64,000 nt of DNA, taken from assembly GCA_026419785.1 (NCBI GenBank), contig JAODTK010000976.1, positions 1 through 64,000 of the forward strand, read 5' to 3'. The first letter of the stretch is position 1. The number at the start of each line of letters is the position of its first letter. Position numbers and translations under genes: made by a program. The notes beneath the pieces are model-generated. The model made no database searches, was not told the DNA's origin, and worked only from the letters and a program-made list of their open reading frames with translations. The stretch is from Sclerodactyla briareus. Taxonomy: Eukaryota; Echinodermata; Holothuroidea; Dendrochirotida; Sclerodactylidae. Below, piece after piece: positions 11,614 to 23,979 of this stretch.

Positions 11614-12986
11614 GTGACGTAGCCATAGTTTTAGGTGGGGGCGCTGGATAGTGAATTGGTGGGCTAATCGTATTATTATCCGATTAAAATTGACCCAAAT
11701 CTCGAAAATGCCTAACTTTCATTGAAACTCATGTGCAGTACATTTTGAGAGACCACAATTTTTTGCATGCACTCGGTAAATATTTTGGGTTACATTCACT
11801 TTTGCTTCATCCTAGCTGCCCGTATTCTCCCATTCTTCGCCTGAAGGCGCTACTCGATAGCACTATCTCAACTGAATATGCACAAGTCTGCCTCGATTGT
11901 CTGTAAAATTTGGTTCCCCTTTACTTGGTTTGTTTATGTCACCTGACTGTACTGAAAAAACGTTTCTCCAAGGTTTACCGAATAGCGAGTATGCGGTGTA
12001 GCCGTTGTGAATTCAAACAGAGCAAAAACTGAATGTTTCTTCTGATATAGTGAACGTTTTGCGCCTATATATGCAGGAGGGCGTTTGTTTAAAGGCCGTA
12101 GTATCATATTTTTCTTCGTGGGGAGGTTTTACTACGACGTGGCTATCTAAGCAGGGCACCATCATTAGCTGATGCGGATCGTATGAAGAATTTCATGTCG
12201 GGGAGGGGGAGGGGGGATTAGTAGAATCGCGCCAAGAAATGGTTTCAAGTTGGATGTCAGTGTGTGATGATGGGGGGTAATGTGTGCTATTTGAGCGCGG
12301 CAGCTTCCATAGAGGCAGATTATGTGTCATCTTTCCAAAGGATGTAAACATTAATTTAATAAGTAATTTATGTCGAAAAAAGCAATTTCACTCATACCTC
12401 AAGTGGGATGGGGGCGGATCCACCGGAATCATCATCCACAAGATATGCCTGTCGATCAAAAATGTTTTAATCCGAGGTACCGGAGCGGGTTGGTACGGAT
12501 CGTCGCGTATTCGTTGTGTGCAAGTGTTGCAGTGGTGGACCGCTAGTGATCTCAGCTGACCTTCAAATTAATCCAATACAATTGTGCATTTTACTCATCA
12601 TGCATGAATCAACTCAGTTCTGGTAAATTCAGCGGCTAGTACGAAGAATGCGGAGTATGATTGTATTGAAAAGAGTCAACTTCCATACGCGCAGTGGAAC
12701 ATCTTTGTCAAATCAACGGTCCACAAATATAGTATATTAGGATCCACTACTTGACAAATGGTCCACGTACTAACGTTAAAGTCTAAAGGCCATCAGGTGT
12801 TCCTCCAGAATCCAAAAAATGAAACATTTTGTAATTTCAGGAATTTTTTAGTGGTGCTATCTTCAACAAAATTACAGAACGAATGGCCGTAGTAGTCAAC
12901 ATATTATCTCAAATCGCTTGGCCACCCACCTTCCAGACCTCGGCACCCCCATGGCCCCCCTACTGAAAAATCTCTGGCTACGCCAC
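11614..12986. mobile_element. Probable DNA transposon with 8-base target duplication
   Basis: The termini gtgacgtagccatag (left) and, reversed, gtggcgtagccagag (right) form an imperfect inverted repeat. Identical octamers tgaatgta flank both sides (11606-11613 and 12987-12994). The right end with its flank also reads as the common CAGTGGCGTAGCC terminus, so the exact boundary could differ by three bases. No transposase frame is visible. Inside, 12141-12193 carries a diverged copy of the actatctaagc subterminal block, which suggests nested insertions. Confidence 0.6.
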
Positions 12987-13216
12987 TGAATGTACCCCGC
13001 ATACTCGTTAGCAGAATCTTCTCGAACCATTACGCTGATTGTGACAACATTTGGGTGTGTCACCGGGAACACATGATTCAATTAGATTTTTGGTCACATA
13101 ATTAGCCCATTTTCTGTAAATACAAAGTGTCCATTTGCGCTGGGTCCAGCTAAACATCTTGTGGAGGCTGCAATCATAGTATGTCCCAAAACGTCCTGAA
13201 AATTCATACATGTGAA

Positions 13217-13482
13217 CAGTGGCGTACCCACGGGATAGGGGGGGGGGGGGGTCCAGAACCCCCCATGACCCAAGTGACAATAAATTCTAACCTAACATTT
13301 GCAGTCATGTAAGGTTTTGGCATTGTTCTTGAGTAAATATTGCAGCAGCATGAGTCTTGGGCATAAATTGGACTTATTTGCCAATGGGGGGGGGGGGTGA
13401 GGCCATTTATGAGGGCGCACTTTTCTTGGGTTCCGACCTCAATCCCCCCCCCCCCCAAGACAAATCTCTCGATACGCGCCTG
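13217..13482. mobile_element. hAT-like MITE, 266 bases
   Basis: Left end CAGTGGCGTACCC and reversed right end CAGGCGCGTATC are imperfect inverted termini. The octamer catgtgaa is perfectly duplicated at 13209-13216 and 13483-13490. Both ends have poly(G)/poly(C) runs just inside the termini and there is another G run in the middle. It has no coding capacity. A second copy in the same orientation lies at 35260-35512. Confidence 0.88.
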
Positions 13483-13490
13483 CATGTGAA

Positions 13491-15627
13491 ACTGTTGCTG
13501 AAAGGAAGTTTAGCATGCCCTTGCAACACTCCGTACAGACCAATACTAATAAGAGCTATAGGTCTAAGCCGAAATTGACTAGGCCTACAACAAATCTGGT
13601 GGTAGGCCCCATTGTAGCTCAGACCACGGCCACCGGTCCCTCAACGTTTAGAGATATGGTTATCATAGCCTACCAGGAATACTACGTTGACTGAGACTGA
13701 TTGAGAGAGTGCCGGTTGCCATGGCTACTGTAACATTAACATTAGTTACAACTAGTGCAAGCAAGCCTAACAGTGGGTCAAAGCAGAGACGTTCCCAACG
13801 TTTTAGTGTTATTAGTAGCAACCATTACTAGGCTAGGAAATAACACTGGAACATTGGGAACGTCTGTGGGCCGAAACTCTCTCAACAAAATAAAATGCAG
13901 ACAGCCCAATTTTGGATTCCTCGCCAGAGGCAAAACTAATTTGCGATGGTGTGGGTGGGGCCTGTGGGCGTGTGTATATGTATGTGTTATGCGCCACTTG
14001 TAAACACGGTACCGGTAACTGTTGAACGCGTAGTGCGTTTTCGGTAGGCATCAAAACCCAGGGCCCAGACTCTCATTTGTGTCAGTATATGTATTACTCC
14101 AAGAGGTCAGAGTTTGAAGATGTTGTAGCACGACAGTTGTTGAATGAGGTTCATACTTAGCCTTGGTAAGACGTAGCTAGCACTCTCTTTTTTACTTCGT
14201 TACAATAAACCAACTGGTTGTGTGGTTGTGCCTTCTCGCTATCGTAATATATCAGTGGTTATGGCAATGGCTACGTCTTGGGGAACTATTCAATTATACG
14301 TCATTGTCTTTACACTTCAAAAAAGCCGATCACGCCACGTTTCAAGTTGTTGTTTATTCATTAACCGACCTCTTAGTAGACGGTGGGTTGCTGTATAGGC
14401 TTCTGCGAAGAACCTCATTAGACTAACATACTGAAGTTAAACATTTCTCTCCAAATATTTGTGTAATATTTAAAATGAAAATCAATCATATTGATAGATT
14501 GGAGCGAAACATTAATTCCCGTCGGAGAAGTCTGGCAATTTCCTTATTGCTATTTTGAATATCTTATTCGACAAGAATATAGGCAACATGAATTAGTATG
14601 AGGAATAGACCTAGTGAGTTGTGAGAGTCGATCAAGAATGTGAAGTTTCCCAAGCTGTTCAAGCTCTTAGCTGTTACAGCGTTACAAGTTCTCAGCCGAG
14701 TGGCAACAGTAAGATAAATCGTTTTCGCTGTTAATTACTAACGAACACGTTTTTCGTGTATAAATAATTTTTGGAGCAAGTAGGCTTGAAAGATTGATAA
14801 TTTTCTACTAACTCACTTAGCCTTCTCCAACGTTATGCCTAATACGGTACAATGTGCATGTGCAATGTGCATACAGGCAATCCCTATTGCTTAGATACCA
14901 TTCACGACCAGTCCTACAAGACGTCCGTGGCGAAAACATATCTAGGACCGTACTGAACGAGGCCATACAGATCTATATGTGGGGAGCGCAAAAAGTCGAG
15001 GAATCACTACGCATTATTGCGTTCTTGCTAGTTTTAGTTGCTTACCAACGGCCAAAGAATATATGCACTCACGCTCGTATGTGTGTGTGTGTGTGTGTTC
15101 ATGTGACACTCCTTGTCGGCACAAATCTGAGGATGCGAGCGTGTATAAGGTAATGTTGCGTATTCGGGTTATTATCCCGTTACGCCATCCGGTTGCTGCA
15201 GTCGGAGCTCGCAAAGACGAGGGGAACCGAGGAGTTCCATTAATAACTCAGTCCCCTTCTTGGTCCGAATATAAAAAAGAGAAAAACCAAGCTTTCTGTT
15301 AGTGACTTTGTATTAGGTTTCAGTCTTACAAGACCACTGTCCCTAACACACTGTCGCTAAAAATGAACACACTCTTCCCAACATTCACACGCTACTCGTT
15401 TACTTACTTATACGCCCGTTTTATTGCTTCCACCCTGAGGTGCTGTCATCACAAGGAAATCCTTCGTCGGAATTGTAGAGGCTCCGGTTTTTGGGTGTGA
15501 AAGGACACCAGCGAATCTCGACTACTCTTTTCGAAGAGTGCCCTGAGTAACGAGGCAGGGGACACTCCTCGCCATCCACGAACATGACATCCACGAACAT
15601 GACATATTCAAGATTTCGAACGTGGGA
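13491..15627. other. Non-coding stretch, nothing recognised
   Basis: About 2.1 kb with no recognisable gene. It contains a (TG)n microsatellite at about 15080-15098 and two near-repeats of gtgcatgtgcaatgtgcat near 14851. Short open frames show no family resemblance. Confidence 0.5.
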
Positions 15628-16030
15628 GGCGGGATTAGCTCAGTCGTATAGCTGCCGACTACAAAACTAGTGATTGTGAGTTCGGAGCCCATTCGAAGCC
15701 CGAAGACTTTTTCGCAGTGCTGTTGGACAATGCATGTCTCCTGAAATGGTTTTTCACGCCACCACGTGTCAAAGTGGGTACCTCGTGAGGTGACTTGTGA
15801 AGAGTAGCGAGCGCCGTATGTGGCAGCCCTATTGGGAAGTCCCCCCAGGGGACATGATGAAGTGACGTACCGGGATGGTGCGTCGGGAGAGAACAAGCAC
15901 AGGTGCGTGCTATATAGCACGGGGTGTGACAAGGTACTAATGATCAGGGGTATTATCCGTTGAGCAGTTCTTTGAGCATGCGTTCAACGTGAAAAGCGCT
16001 ATATAAGCCGAGATAATTATTTATTAATAA
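15628..16030 (+). mobile_element. tRNA-derived SINE
   Basis: The head is tRNA-like: ggattagctcagtcg (A-box type) and, about 35 bases on, tgagttcggagccc (B-box type). A long body follows, ending aaaagcgctatataagccg and an AT-rich tail. The segment cgcagtgctgttggacaatg and its surroundings align with the reversed copy at 40500-40790. The 136-residue open frame on the opposite strand (15522-15932) is the SINE read backwards, not a gene. Confidence 0.85.
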
Positions 16031-17624
16031 CGTATTCGGGTTACTCATGAAAACAATCTCTGATTGGTCAAGGACCTAACCAGGTGTACTCAGAAAGAGC
16101 TCTCACCGAAAGGCTATGTGTTAATAATTTGGAATAATTTGTCATTTTCTCAACGATTCCAATAGCTTAGTAAAAAAAAAAAAAAAAAGATTGACTGCAA
16201 TTGGGAAAAAACCTGGGGAATTCAGTCATGTTACCGTTAAACGGGTAGACTCAACTGTCAGTAGAAAATTGGGCTAGAAAATGAAAGTTGGAGTAATTAG
16301 CACCAACGATCTCTACAAGTGTACTATCATATAAAAGAGAATTGAATTCTGAATAAGAGGGTGATCTTAGTAAAATCGAACTACTAATGAGGGTAGAAGT
16401 ATAGTACGAAGGCATGAAGGGTGTTGGACTAGCACCAATTGGGGCAACTCGACGAGGTAGGGTAACACGGCCAATATTGCGTAGGGGCGGACCTAATTAC
16501 TGTTTAACATACTATAACATATGGAGAGGGTGCATTGAACTTTTTTTTTTTACCATCATTTATTCCTTTGTCTTCTTTATAGAAAGCATATAATATAACA
16601 ATATGGAGGTGAATCAAATATTCATGTAAAGGTGTGAGCTTACATAAATCAATATCACATGTCAACGGCTTAATTGTCATCGAATAGAAAACTACACATG
16701 CCAAAAGCTAGTGGATATATTCAAATGAAATAGGGCCACGTGACTTATCGTTATCTAGTTTCCTCTCTATTCCCATGTCAATTTAATTTAACACAAACTC
16801 ATTGGCACTCAACTAGCCTTATAGCTCTTTTGAGAAAATTAAAAAAAAACTTCACAACCGAAAAATCTAAAAGTTTAATGAATGTTTTGATACGAGTTGA
16901 AAGCCAAAGAATAGGTCCCTCTTAGTGAAAAGAACTGCCTAGTTGAAAATGGCCAGTTCAACATCTAAGATGAAATTGGTAACATGAACGCACTCCCAGA
17001 AAAAAATGCTCAATGGTTTCATACCTGTGACCACAAAAGTAACAACTAGAATGGTCTAATTATTCATTAATAATAATAGGTGGTTCGTTCCAAGGATGCG
17101 ATGTAAAAAAAAACGGTACTGGAAATATATATTTTTGTTTTTCTCAATGAGGAAACGGAATTTTGAAAATCATCTCCCACTGTGCTTTTATTAATCCTGA
17201 GAGGGCATTCCATTTTCAAATAACCATTCGGGCGCGTAGTTGGACCTTTTGCTCAAAGTGACTATGAATGACACGGGATGAACAGGAAATACAATGGCTG
17301 AAATCTACTATTCCCGGTTGGAATGTCTCATGACCAAAGGACATGAACTAATACACGGCAGTAAATCCGAAACTGGTTAGTTTGGTCGTGGGTGTGACCC
17401 CATTGTTTTGGTGTCTGTCAAGGTCACCTAACCGAAATGAATTGGAGGCAAAAGACCAAAATATTTGAATGGGCAATAACTCCCATTATCGAGATCCTCT
17501 ATGGTTGATCTTTTGGGAATAGCTGCGAATGGTATAAGAGAGAGGGAGACTCGCCAGAAAGAGAGAGAAGAAGAAAGGGTGGTGTGGGAAGAGTACGGAG
17601 TAGGATGGAGAATCAAGTGTCATT
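16031..17624. other. Non-coding stretch, nothing recognised
   Basis: AT-rich, with an A16 run near 16172 and a T10 run near 16541. No gene is recognised on either strand. It could be intron of the minus-strand symporter, whose later exons must lie below 19728 or outside the window. Confidence 0.5.
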
Positions 17625-18122
17625 ATATCCCCGAATCACTGTAAGTGTTCGGGGATATCATGGTTTTGGGGTGTAACCGCCGTCTCCGCGCCGTCGCCGC
17701 CGCCGCCGGAAACTTTAGGCGTCAGCGCAATGTCTCTTGATGCTTTATTCGATCGATCCGAAACTTGGTTTACCACAGTACGTCCTAGCAAAATCTCAGA
17801 TGAGTTCGAAAGTGGCGGTCATTGCATGTTTGCTGCCCTCTATTTCGCAGGTTTTGAACGAAAAAAACAGAGTTGGTCTGATTTACATGAAACTTGGTGG
17901 GTGGGGACAAAAAATGGTCACGAAAAACATGACCGTGATTCAGGTCAAGGAGGTCAAATTTGTCCGTTTAATTCGAAATTTGAACGGAACTTTGTCGGAT
18001 GTGAACGAAATTAGAGAGTGAACTACAGTTGTCACCAGAGGTCAAATGGACATGAATTTTAATGTTCCCTCTTCAAACGAGGTCCGCAAAGGACCATTCC
18101 TGCGGGGATAACCACGTCGGCG
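17625..18122 (+). repeat. GC-leader repeat family, copy 1, with terminal hairpin
   Basis: Begins with a hairpin (atatccccgaa ... gttcggggatat, 17625-17658), then a short GC-rich leader (ccgccgccgccgg), then aactttaggcg and a body of diverged units of about 115 bases with gaaacttggtgggtgggg. It ends near cctgcggggataaccacgtc. It contains AGGTCA direct repeats (DR3 at 17942-17956). Two overlapping 94-residue open frames here are unrelated to known proteins. Other copies are at 26682, 34009 and 61386. Confidence 0.8.
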
Positions 18123-19513
18123 GTTTACCCGCTACCACATGTCTAGTTGTTGAGGTGCTTTGCAGTGAACCAGACCTTCCAAGCTTCTCAGGTGGACCTC
18201 GATACCTTGTAGCTTACATGTGCATGTCTTGATTGATCATCACGAGGCCTACACACAATATTGAGCTGATTCACACGAAACTGTTAGAAATGTGATTTAT
18301 TCAAATAATCCATGGATATGCCCATTCTTCAAAATTTCAGGTACATTATGCCAAAGACAGGAAGCCTGAGAGGACGCAAATCTGTGGCAAGTAAGTAAGC
18401 AACCTTTTACTGTACAGGTCGAAACTACAACTGGCGCGTATAAGAACTTCTTCCACGAAAGGATGATGGTGACCTGATCGAGGACACAGTGGAACACTAA
18501 TTCCTTCTCAGAGTTGAAATGAATGGGGATGACTAGAATCTGGAAAAAACTCCAGCGGGGGGGGGGGGGGGGTGGAGGTTGGCCACGGCAAACCCCGTCG
18601 GGGAAGAAGTTCCCCCCCCCCCCCCCCCCCCCGTCGGGGAAGCCCGAGTGGGTACGCTTGCCATGTACCACCCGAAGATGCCCTAATTGCCAGACAGGTC
18701 CTAAATATTCTTCAACCTCTTTATAGCCAATGTTCCTATCTTGAGTCTTGAAAATTTTCGCGTGTGAGCCTCATATCTTTCATAATATTGCCGAGTCCCC
18801 CACTCAGGTTTAAGTTCAACGTATCCATCCTCCTGTCTTCCTACAGACTAAACAGTCGTGGCATAGATAGATAAATATAGGATGCACAAGCCCTATGAAT
18901 ATCTTCGAAACGTCCCTGCGAAGAGATTCATGTTACAATTCTGTTGTGGAGAATATCGGTTCTTGCTAGTACCCCATGTTTTGCCTTTGTGTTAATTGGT
19001 GTGCTCTCACGAGCAAATTACACCCAGTTATCAGGACTTGTCTGTGCAGGTATCGATGTCTGGTAGTCAGTTGTAATTTACATGATTATGGGCCTTAAAT
19101 GATTCACTGGACACTATGGAACTTCATTAGTGACAGCCTGATGGACTCGCACATTTAGATCAATCTACCGGGACCTACACTATTGCGAACACTTATCAAA
19201 GTTTTCCCGGGGAAAGACATTGTTGATGCTACCAACAGGCCATGTTCGGTACAAAACATATTAGTGTACGGTCATATTAGGTTGTAGGTGGTACTTGATA
19301 TCATTCCGTTACGAACGTTCGGTATTAGCATCGCCATCACATGAGGAATCATACCAAAGTTGCGTTCTAGTTTCCGGACAGACGGAGGCCAGTAGGGTGT
19401 ATGCAAACGTGGTTGTTGTTGTTGTATTTTTTTTCACAGATCGGATCGATCCACAAACGATCTGTGGGAAAACGGGAAAAGCCACAAGTTGCTCTCTCAC
19501 CTCCGCTCTCCCA
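18123..19513. other. Non-coding stretch with long G and C runs
   Basis: Contains a G16 run (18557-18572) and a C21 run (18612-18632) separated by about 40 bases, with ccccgtcgggg-type sequence beside them, so a strong hairpin could form. No gene is recognised. It lies downstream of the symporter exon and may be intronic. Confidence 0.5.
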
Positions 19514-19515
19514 AA

Positions 19516-19674
19516 TACACTCTAAACAAGGTGGGTACAAATACCACCTGGACCACTTGTTTTAACCAGTCTGGATGATATTTAACCATTTTGAGTAAAT
19601 ATTCACCCAGGCTGGGTAAAACAAATTGCGAAAGTGGTATTTGTACTTAACCTCTTTTTTTTTTCTTTAGAGTG
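19516..19674. mobile_element. TA-flanked MITE (Tc1/mariner-like) in symporter intron
   Basis: Termini cactctaaa (left) and tttagagtg (right) are inverted, each bordered by TA (19514-19515 and 19675-19676). The inverted similarity continues inward (ggtgggtacaaataccac against the reversed ggttaagtacaaataccac, then ttgttttaaccag against ttgttttacccag). It is about 160 bases long with no coding capacity. It sits about 50 bases past the inferred splice donor of the SLC5-type exon, so it would be inside its first coding intron. Confidence 0.8.
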
Positions 19675-19727
19675 TAACTGCTACGATTACATGCATCCGT
19701 TTGCTTGGCATTGAATTGCCTGAATAC

Positions 19728-20278
19728 GGGAAGAAGTCACTCCAGATGACAGCCTTGATCCCACCAATAGTGCTGTAGAATGTGCAGACGATACCGACCG
19801 CCAGAATCGATCCCACGATACTCATACCGGTAACCGCATTGAGGGCCAGCGCGGGCGCATACACAGCCGCCCCTAGCATGAGAAATGTCGACACGATGTG
19901 AATGAACACCACGATATATCGAAGAACCGGACTGAACCGCCTCTCTAGGTACTCGTAGATGCTGGTGATTTCCAAATTGTAGAAAACCGGTGTGATCACC
20001 GCGGCTGTAATAGCTCCGGAGAGAATGCTGGCGAGTTGCCCAACCCATAATCCAGGACCTAGGTAGTAGGCCACCGATGGACTACCCAGAAAACTTATTG
20101 CTGAAATGGCACTTGCTGATAACGATGCAGCCACGGGGAACCAGTGCATTGATCTGCCGGCAAGGAGATAGTCATTAGCGGTTTTTTGACGACGAGCGAA
20201 GTAAATCCCTATACCGACTGAAATTAGCAGAACAGCGCAGAGTACGACATAATCGAACGAGGATAACACTGACGCCAT
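19728..20278 (-). CDS. SLC5-family sodium/solute symporter, first coding exon
   Basis: Encodes the first 183 residues of a sodium-coupled solute transporter of the plasma membrane. The closest family by recall is the monocarboxylate/iodide/multivitamin branch (SLC5A8, SLC5A5, SLC5A6, SLC5A12). Seen: ATG in a good Kozak context (aacaaaATGG), five hydrophobic segments at about 9-28, 46-68, 75-99, 118-143 and 151-172, the loop DYLLAGRS (36-43), the family signature ITSIYEYLERRF (104-115), APALALN (141-147) and GGIKAVIWSD (172-181). The frame is intact. After codon 183 plus two bases a GT (19727-19726) gives an inferred phase-2 donor, where the frame leaves the conserved sequence. An in-frame upstream ATG would add 20 residues, but family lengths favour this start. 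Full members have about 600 residues. I could not find the remaining exons, which should lie at lower coordinates or beyond the window edge. Confidence 0.93.
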
Positions 20279-22454
20279 TTTGTTACTATTGTCCCTTTTA
20301 TTAGCACAATCGCAGAATAAACCAGCAAAGACATGCAAGTATGCTAACTATCTGACCGGCAACTGCACACTCAGATACCTTTACGCAATCCATTACCACC
20401 GCTTAGTATATGTACAAAAACCTTCTGAGGTGTGGCATATGTCTAAGGAATCCTTCGAGTGCCGCCATTATCTATAGCTATGATGTGAGGGAATGGCTGA
20501 CCTCTCTGTGGCGCCTAATGGAGATTATCGGCCCGGTCGTCTGAACCCTGGATGTTACTTGTGACTGTATCAGACCCGTCGTCAAATTTACTTAAAGGGG
20601 CCATAACCGTAGCGATTCAGGGAGGTTACTGTAAGCCTCATAGAATGATAAATATTGTAAAACAAAACAACAAAAAACACAAAAAAAAACATCCAATTCT
20701 ATTGAATTAGGTTACGGTGCTACTTAACAAGTGGCCTGGAGTTTGGCGTATCTGCTAGGCGTTCCACGAAACTATTGGAGATGTTGCAGGGTTTCCGCTA
20801 TAAACCTCCATGATTGTGTACGCCTCCAGTTGGTGGCCCACACTGTATTGTACAGGCTGGGTCATGCTATCAATTGCGTGGTCAAAATCGGGCACCCAAT
20901 GCCCATACTAAATATCATGTGATCAGTATTACTCCATACTTCAGACCGTGACCTTCGTATGGATTAGAATTTAGAAGGATGTGCACACAGTGTCCGGCAT
21001 TACCTATATTGAAGGGAATACGGGACATGTCGTGATGACGTTTTTTTCGGTAATGAGTAAGTGTCCGGTATTCCTCCGTGTACCCATTAGGCCAATATAT
21101 CAATTGCGTCTGAGGCTGAAAAATAGCACTGTACGGAGCGCAGAGAGGCTAATCTCCGAAAAGCCTCAACTGAAGTGAGCTGTCGAGGATAACTTTATAT
21201 TCTGAGATCACATAGGGAGACCACTCTTCATCTCGACAACACTTCTGTCGGGAAGTGAGCGTTGTTGTATTGGTGCGTTCTTTCGCAGTCGTGACTTTGG
21301 TATTTACCAGGTAGAGTGAACATAAAAACCATAAGTGGCTCCAACTATTATGTCACGCAGTCACAAACCACCTTGGTTTCGCCGCTCTACCTGGTATATA
21401 CGGTATGTACAAGGTTCGAAGAACGCACCCGATATATTACATGGAGAGGCGATGACAGACAAATGACGTAAAAGATTCAAAAACTTCAAAAAGTAATTGC
21501 ATTGAGAGAGTTTCACGAACGACAAGCAATTGAATTCATATGTACTAGCAGTATACAGTTCTTGTAACCCTAACTTGAATTGCATGGGTGTGAATAATGC
21601 CAGTATGTGTGAGTGTGACAACAACGGCAAGGCGTGGTACGCCTTCTGGCAGTAAGTGTGGGGACATTTTCACCTTCTAGGATACAGGTAGGGCGACCGA
21701 TGCAAAAAGCGGTTATGACATGCCTATCACGTAGCCATAGCCATGAACCAAACATGACGCGTTGCACAGTATTGTTCATCGCCATATAGACCTTATAGCA
21801 TACACTAATGCGCACTGCATTATGGGAGGGATGTGTTTTTCTTATCGGTTACAATCTGTGCGCGAGTAACACGGACCTTAGTTGTGTGAACATGTCACCT
21901 CAAGGCTCAATGTGTTATCAGTAGTGGGCGCCTAACTTTACAATGGAGTGGCTCGAAAGCGCCATCCATATATTTGCGAAATGGCCCTTTCTCACAGCAG
22001 AGTCAATCCAGTATAGACGCGTCATCGCTGGATTGCTGGAGATAGGTATAGCAGGGAAATGTATAGTCTAATGTATAGACGACTGTGTCTTTCAATCGTC
22101 CTGGCTTTCGCGTATTAACCATCCAGTGTTTTATATATGCATCAGTGGTGTAGCTCTCACAGTCAATGTCGCGGTCACGTCCGGCCGTAGGTGGAGTAGT
22201 TCTAGTAGTTGCTATAGACCTATCAACATTCGATGTTTGCTGGATTGCAAAGTGATTCATCGAGTCTTGAGCAAGATAGCGAAAAGGTAGAGTAGCATTT
22301 CCCTGGGTATAGATCTCTGCGATCCACGAGTCCAACAGCGGTCTTCCAGGGGCAGTTTTTCGGTTAAACGAACCACTCACCGCTGTTGACCTCTTCTCTT
22401 TGACACGAGTACCTCTTGTCCACCTTCTGAGTACTGGCTTCTATTCCCAGGGTA
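20279..22454. other. Upstream region of the symporter and beyond, nothing else recognised
   Basis: The first few hundred bases above 20278 should hold the 5' UTR and promoter of the minus-strand symporter. No clear TATA box is evident. A 12-base inverted repeat (taccaggtagag / ctctacctggta) lies at 21305-21316 and 21385-21396. The 125-residue minus-strand open frame at 22003-22380 is hydrophilic, unrecognised and probably chance. Confidence 0.45.
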
Positions 22455-22550
22455 CCAGGTAGCACAAAACGTTTTTAAAACGTGTAGAGTGGTGTTATGA
22501 AACTTTTTATAACACCACTTCACACGTTTTTGAAATGTGTGCTACTGGGG
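22455..22550. mobile_element. Near-perfect hairpin MITE, about 96 bases
   Basis: The sequence folds back on itself almost completely. The left arm ccaggtagcacaaaacg...gtggtgttatgaa pairs with the right arm ttataacaccac...gtgtgctactgg, with almost no loop. It probably is a palindromic MITE or the remnant of one. Left flank bases taccaggtag resemble the inverted repeat at 21305. Confidence 0.75.
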
Positions 22551-23184
22551 TTATTGTCTCCGCCAACGCTCGAAAAGCTTAACAACCCCGCACGTAGACA
22601 TAGCAAAGTTACACACAACATGACGTATCGATTTCATCCAATTTCACAATAATCCAAGTCACGGCCAGGGTTATAGTTATTTTTGTTCGGATATCAACAC
22701 AGTAGGAATATCTCTGATTTTATTAGGCCATGCATGCTGTTTTTTCAATCGCAGCATCTGTTAGTTTGGATATATTCGAGGGGCAAGTGGGCCGGATTCA
22801 ACTGAAGAGGCTCCAGCCCCCCTGTCTCCCTCTTGGCTAGGGCGAAGTCACTAAGTCGTGATCAGGATAGGAGCTTGATTGAAGTCTAAGTCTGGAGGAC
22901 CGTCACACGTGTTCGAAATGGTACGAGAACCGTGCATCCGAGTGATAAGCACAGTTGAGAGTGTCAACTTATCACTTGGAAGGTCGGAGTTTTTGATTCC
23001 TGGTCGCCTCGCATGGTACATATAGTCTTCCCGCTGTGCATCAACAGTAGATACCGAAGCAGGGCGAAACGAGGGGTAGGCAACTTACCGTATATGTTGC
23101 CGTCTGCATGTGACTTACCCACATTACCACTTATCTACTGCCTAAAGGTTCCATTCAGCCTTCGAAATATTCGAGAAAATAAGT
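22551..23184. other. Non-coding stretch with a small hairpin
   Basis: Contains a stem-loop at 22941-22976 (agtgata / tatcact, with inner agttga / tcaact). No gene is recognised. Confidence 0.5.
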
Positions 23185-23192
23185 GTCAATGA

Positions 23193-23690
23193 CAGGCGCG
23201 GTTCTACGGGGGGGGGGGGGGGGGCTAGGGGGGGCTTCAGCCCCCCAAAATCCTCCCAAGCCCCCAAAATTCCTCGATGTGATCTAAAGTAAAATAAGTT
23301 CAACCAAAAATTGAACCGTAGCAGAATGACAACTGACAACACACAATGTCATGCTCCAGAAAACACTAATTAATAAGCCAAGCAAACCTACTTCAAGGAA
23401 CTTCCTCATCTGCTTGGACCACAGGCCAGACAGCGAGTCCCACAATCAGGGATTCCCTTCACTATGGTGCCACTCCTAAAAAAACTTTTTGTCAAAGAAC
23501 CTGACATGCTATATGGGAGGATTATCCAACACCCAGATGGAAGCGAGAGAGGCCGTTTCCCGTGATCTGGCAGTCCGAGATTTTCAAAAAAATTCTTGTA
23601 CGCTACGCGCAACCTATGGTGGCGCTCCGCTCAGATAGTCTACAAAACTAATAGGCCCCCAAAAAATATTTATCTAGCAAACCGCGCCTG
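23193..23690. mobile_element. hAT-like MITE, 498 bases
   Basis: Perfect 11-base inverted termini CAGGCGCGGTT / AACCGCGCCTG. The octamer gtcaatga is perfectly duplicated at 23185-23192 and 23691-23698. A poly(G) run and a ggggcttcagcccccc hairpin lie just inside the left end. Near the right end (23586-23640, reversed) is the subterminal block shared with 56452-57941, 36253-36304 and 11483-11539. The 68-residue minus-strand frame inside (23406-23612) has no recognisable transposase motif. Confidence 0.92.
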
Positions 23691-23698
23691 GTCAATGA

Positions 23699-23979
23699 TT
23701 TTGAAAGAGAATGCCATCGTTCGATGCCTCTACAAGTAGAATTTCAGTCAAAATTACAGCACCTAATCATTACTATTCTGGAGAGAATAGTGATCAGTCC
23801 GCGAAATTCGAAAAGCCGGAGTGGCCATGACAAATGTAATTGTTTCGCCACAGGGATTATGCACCCGAATTACGATTTTGAATAATACATTGTAGTGAAA
23901 TTCACCTTTAGCCTACTTAGCTGGCACTCTCTCTACACAGGACAGCAGTTCTCCTGCCCTGCAGCCCCTGCTGCACAGT
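23699..23979. other. Short unassigned stretch
   Basis: Between the hAT-like MITE and a minisatellite. No feature is recognised. Confidence 0.5.

Noticed and set aside
15628-15700. tRNA gene
   Set aside because: It has A- and B-box-like words, but no complete cloverleaf, and a long SINE body follows. The same head occurs reversed at 40790.
17625-17658. Helitron 3' end
   Set aside because: A hairpin is present, but I do not see the CTRR end or A-T insertion context that would support it.
17730-18021. Two overlapping 94-residue proteins
   Set aside because: They lie inside a dispersed repeat with four copies in the window. The frame is not kept in the other copies.
22003-22380. 125-codon minus-strand gene
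   Set aside because: Hydrophilic and without a family pattern, beside a MITE hairpin.
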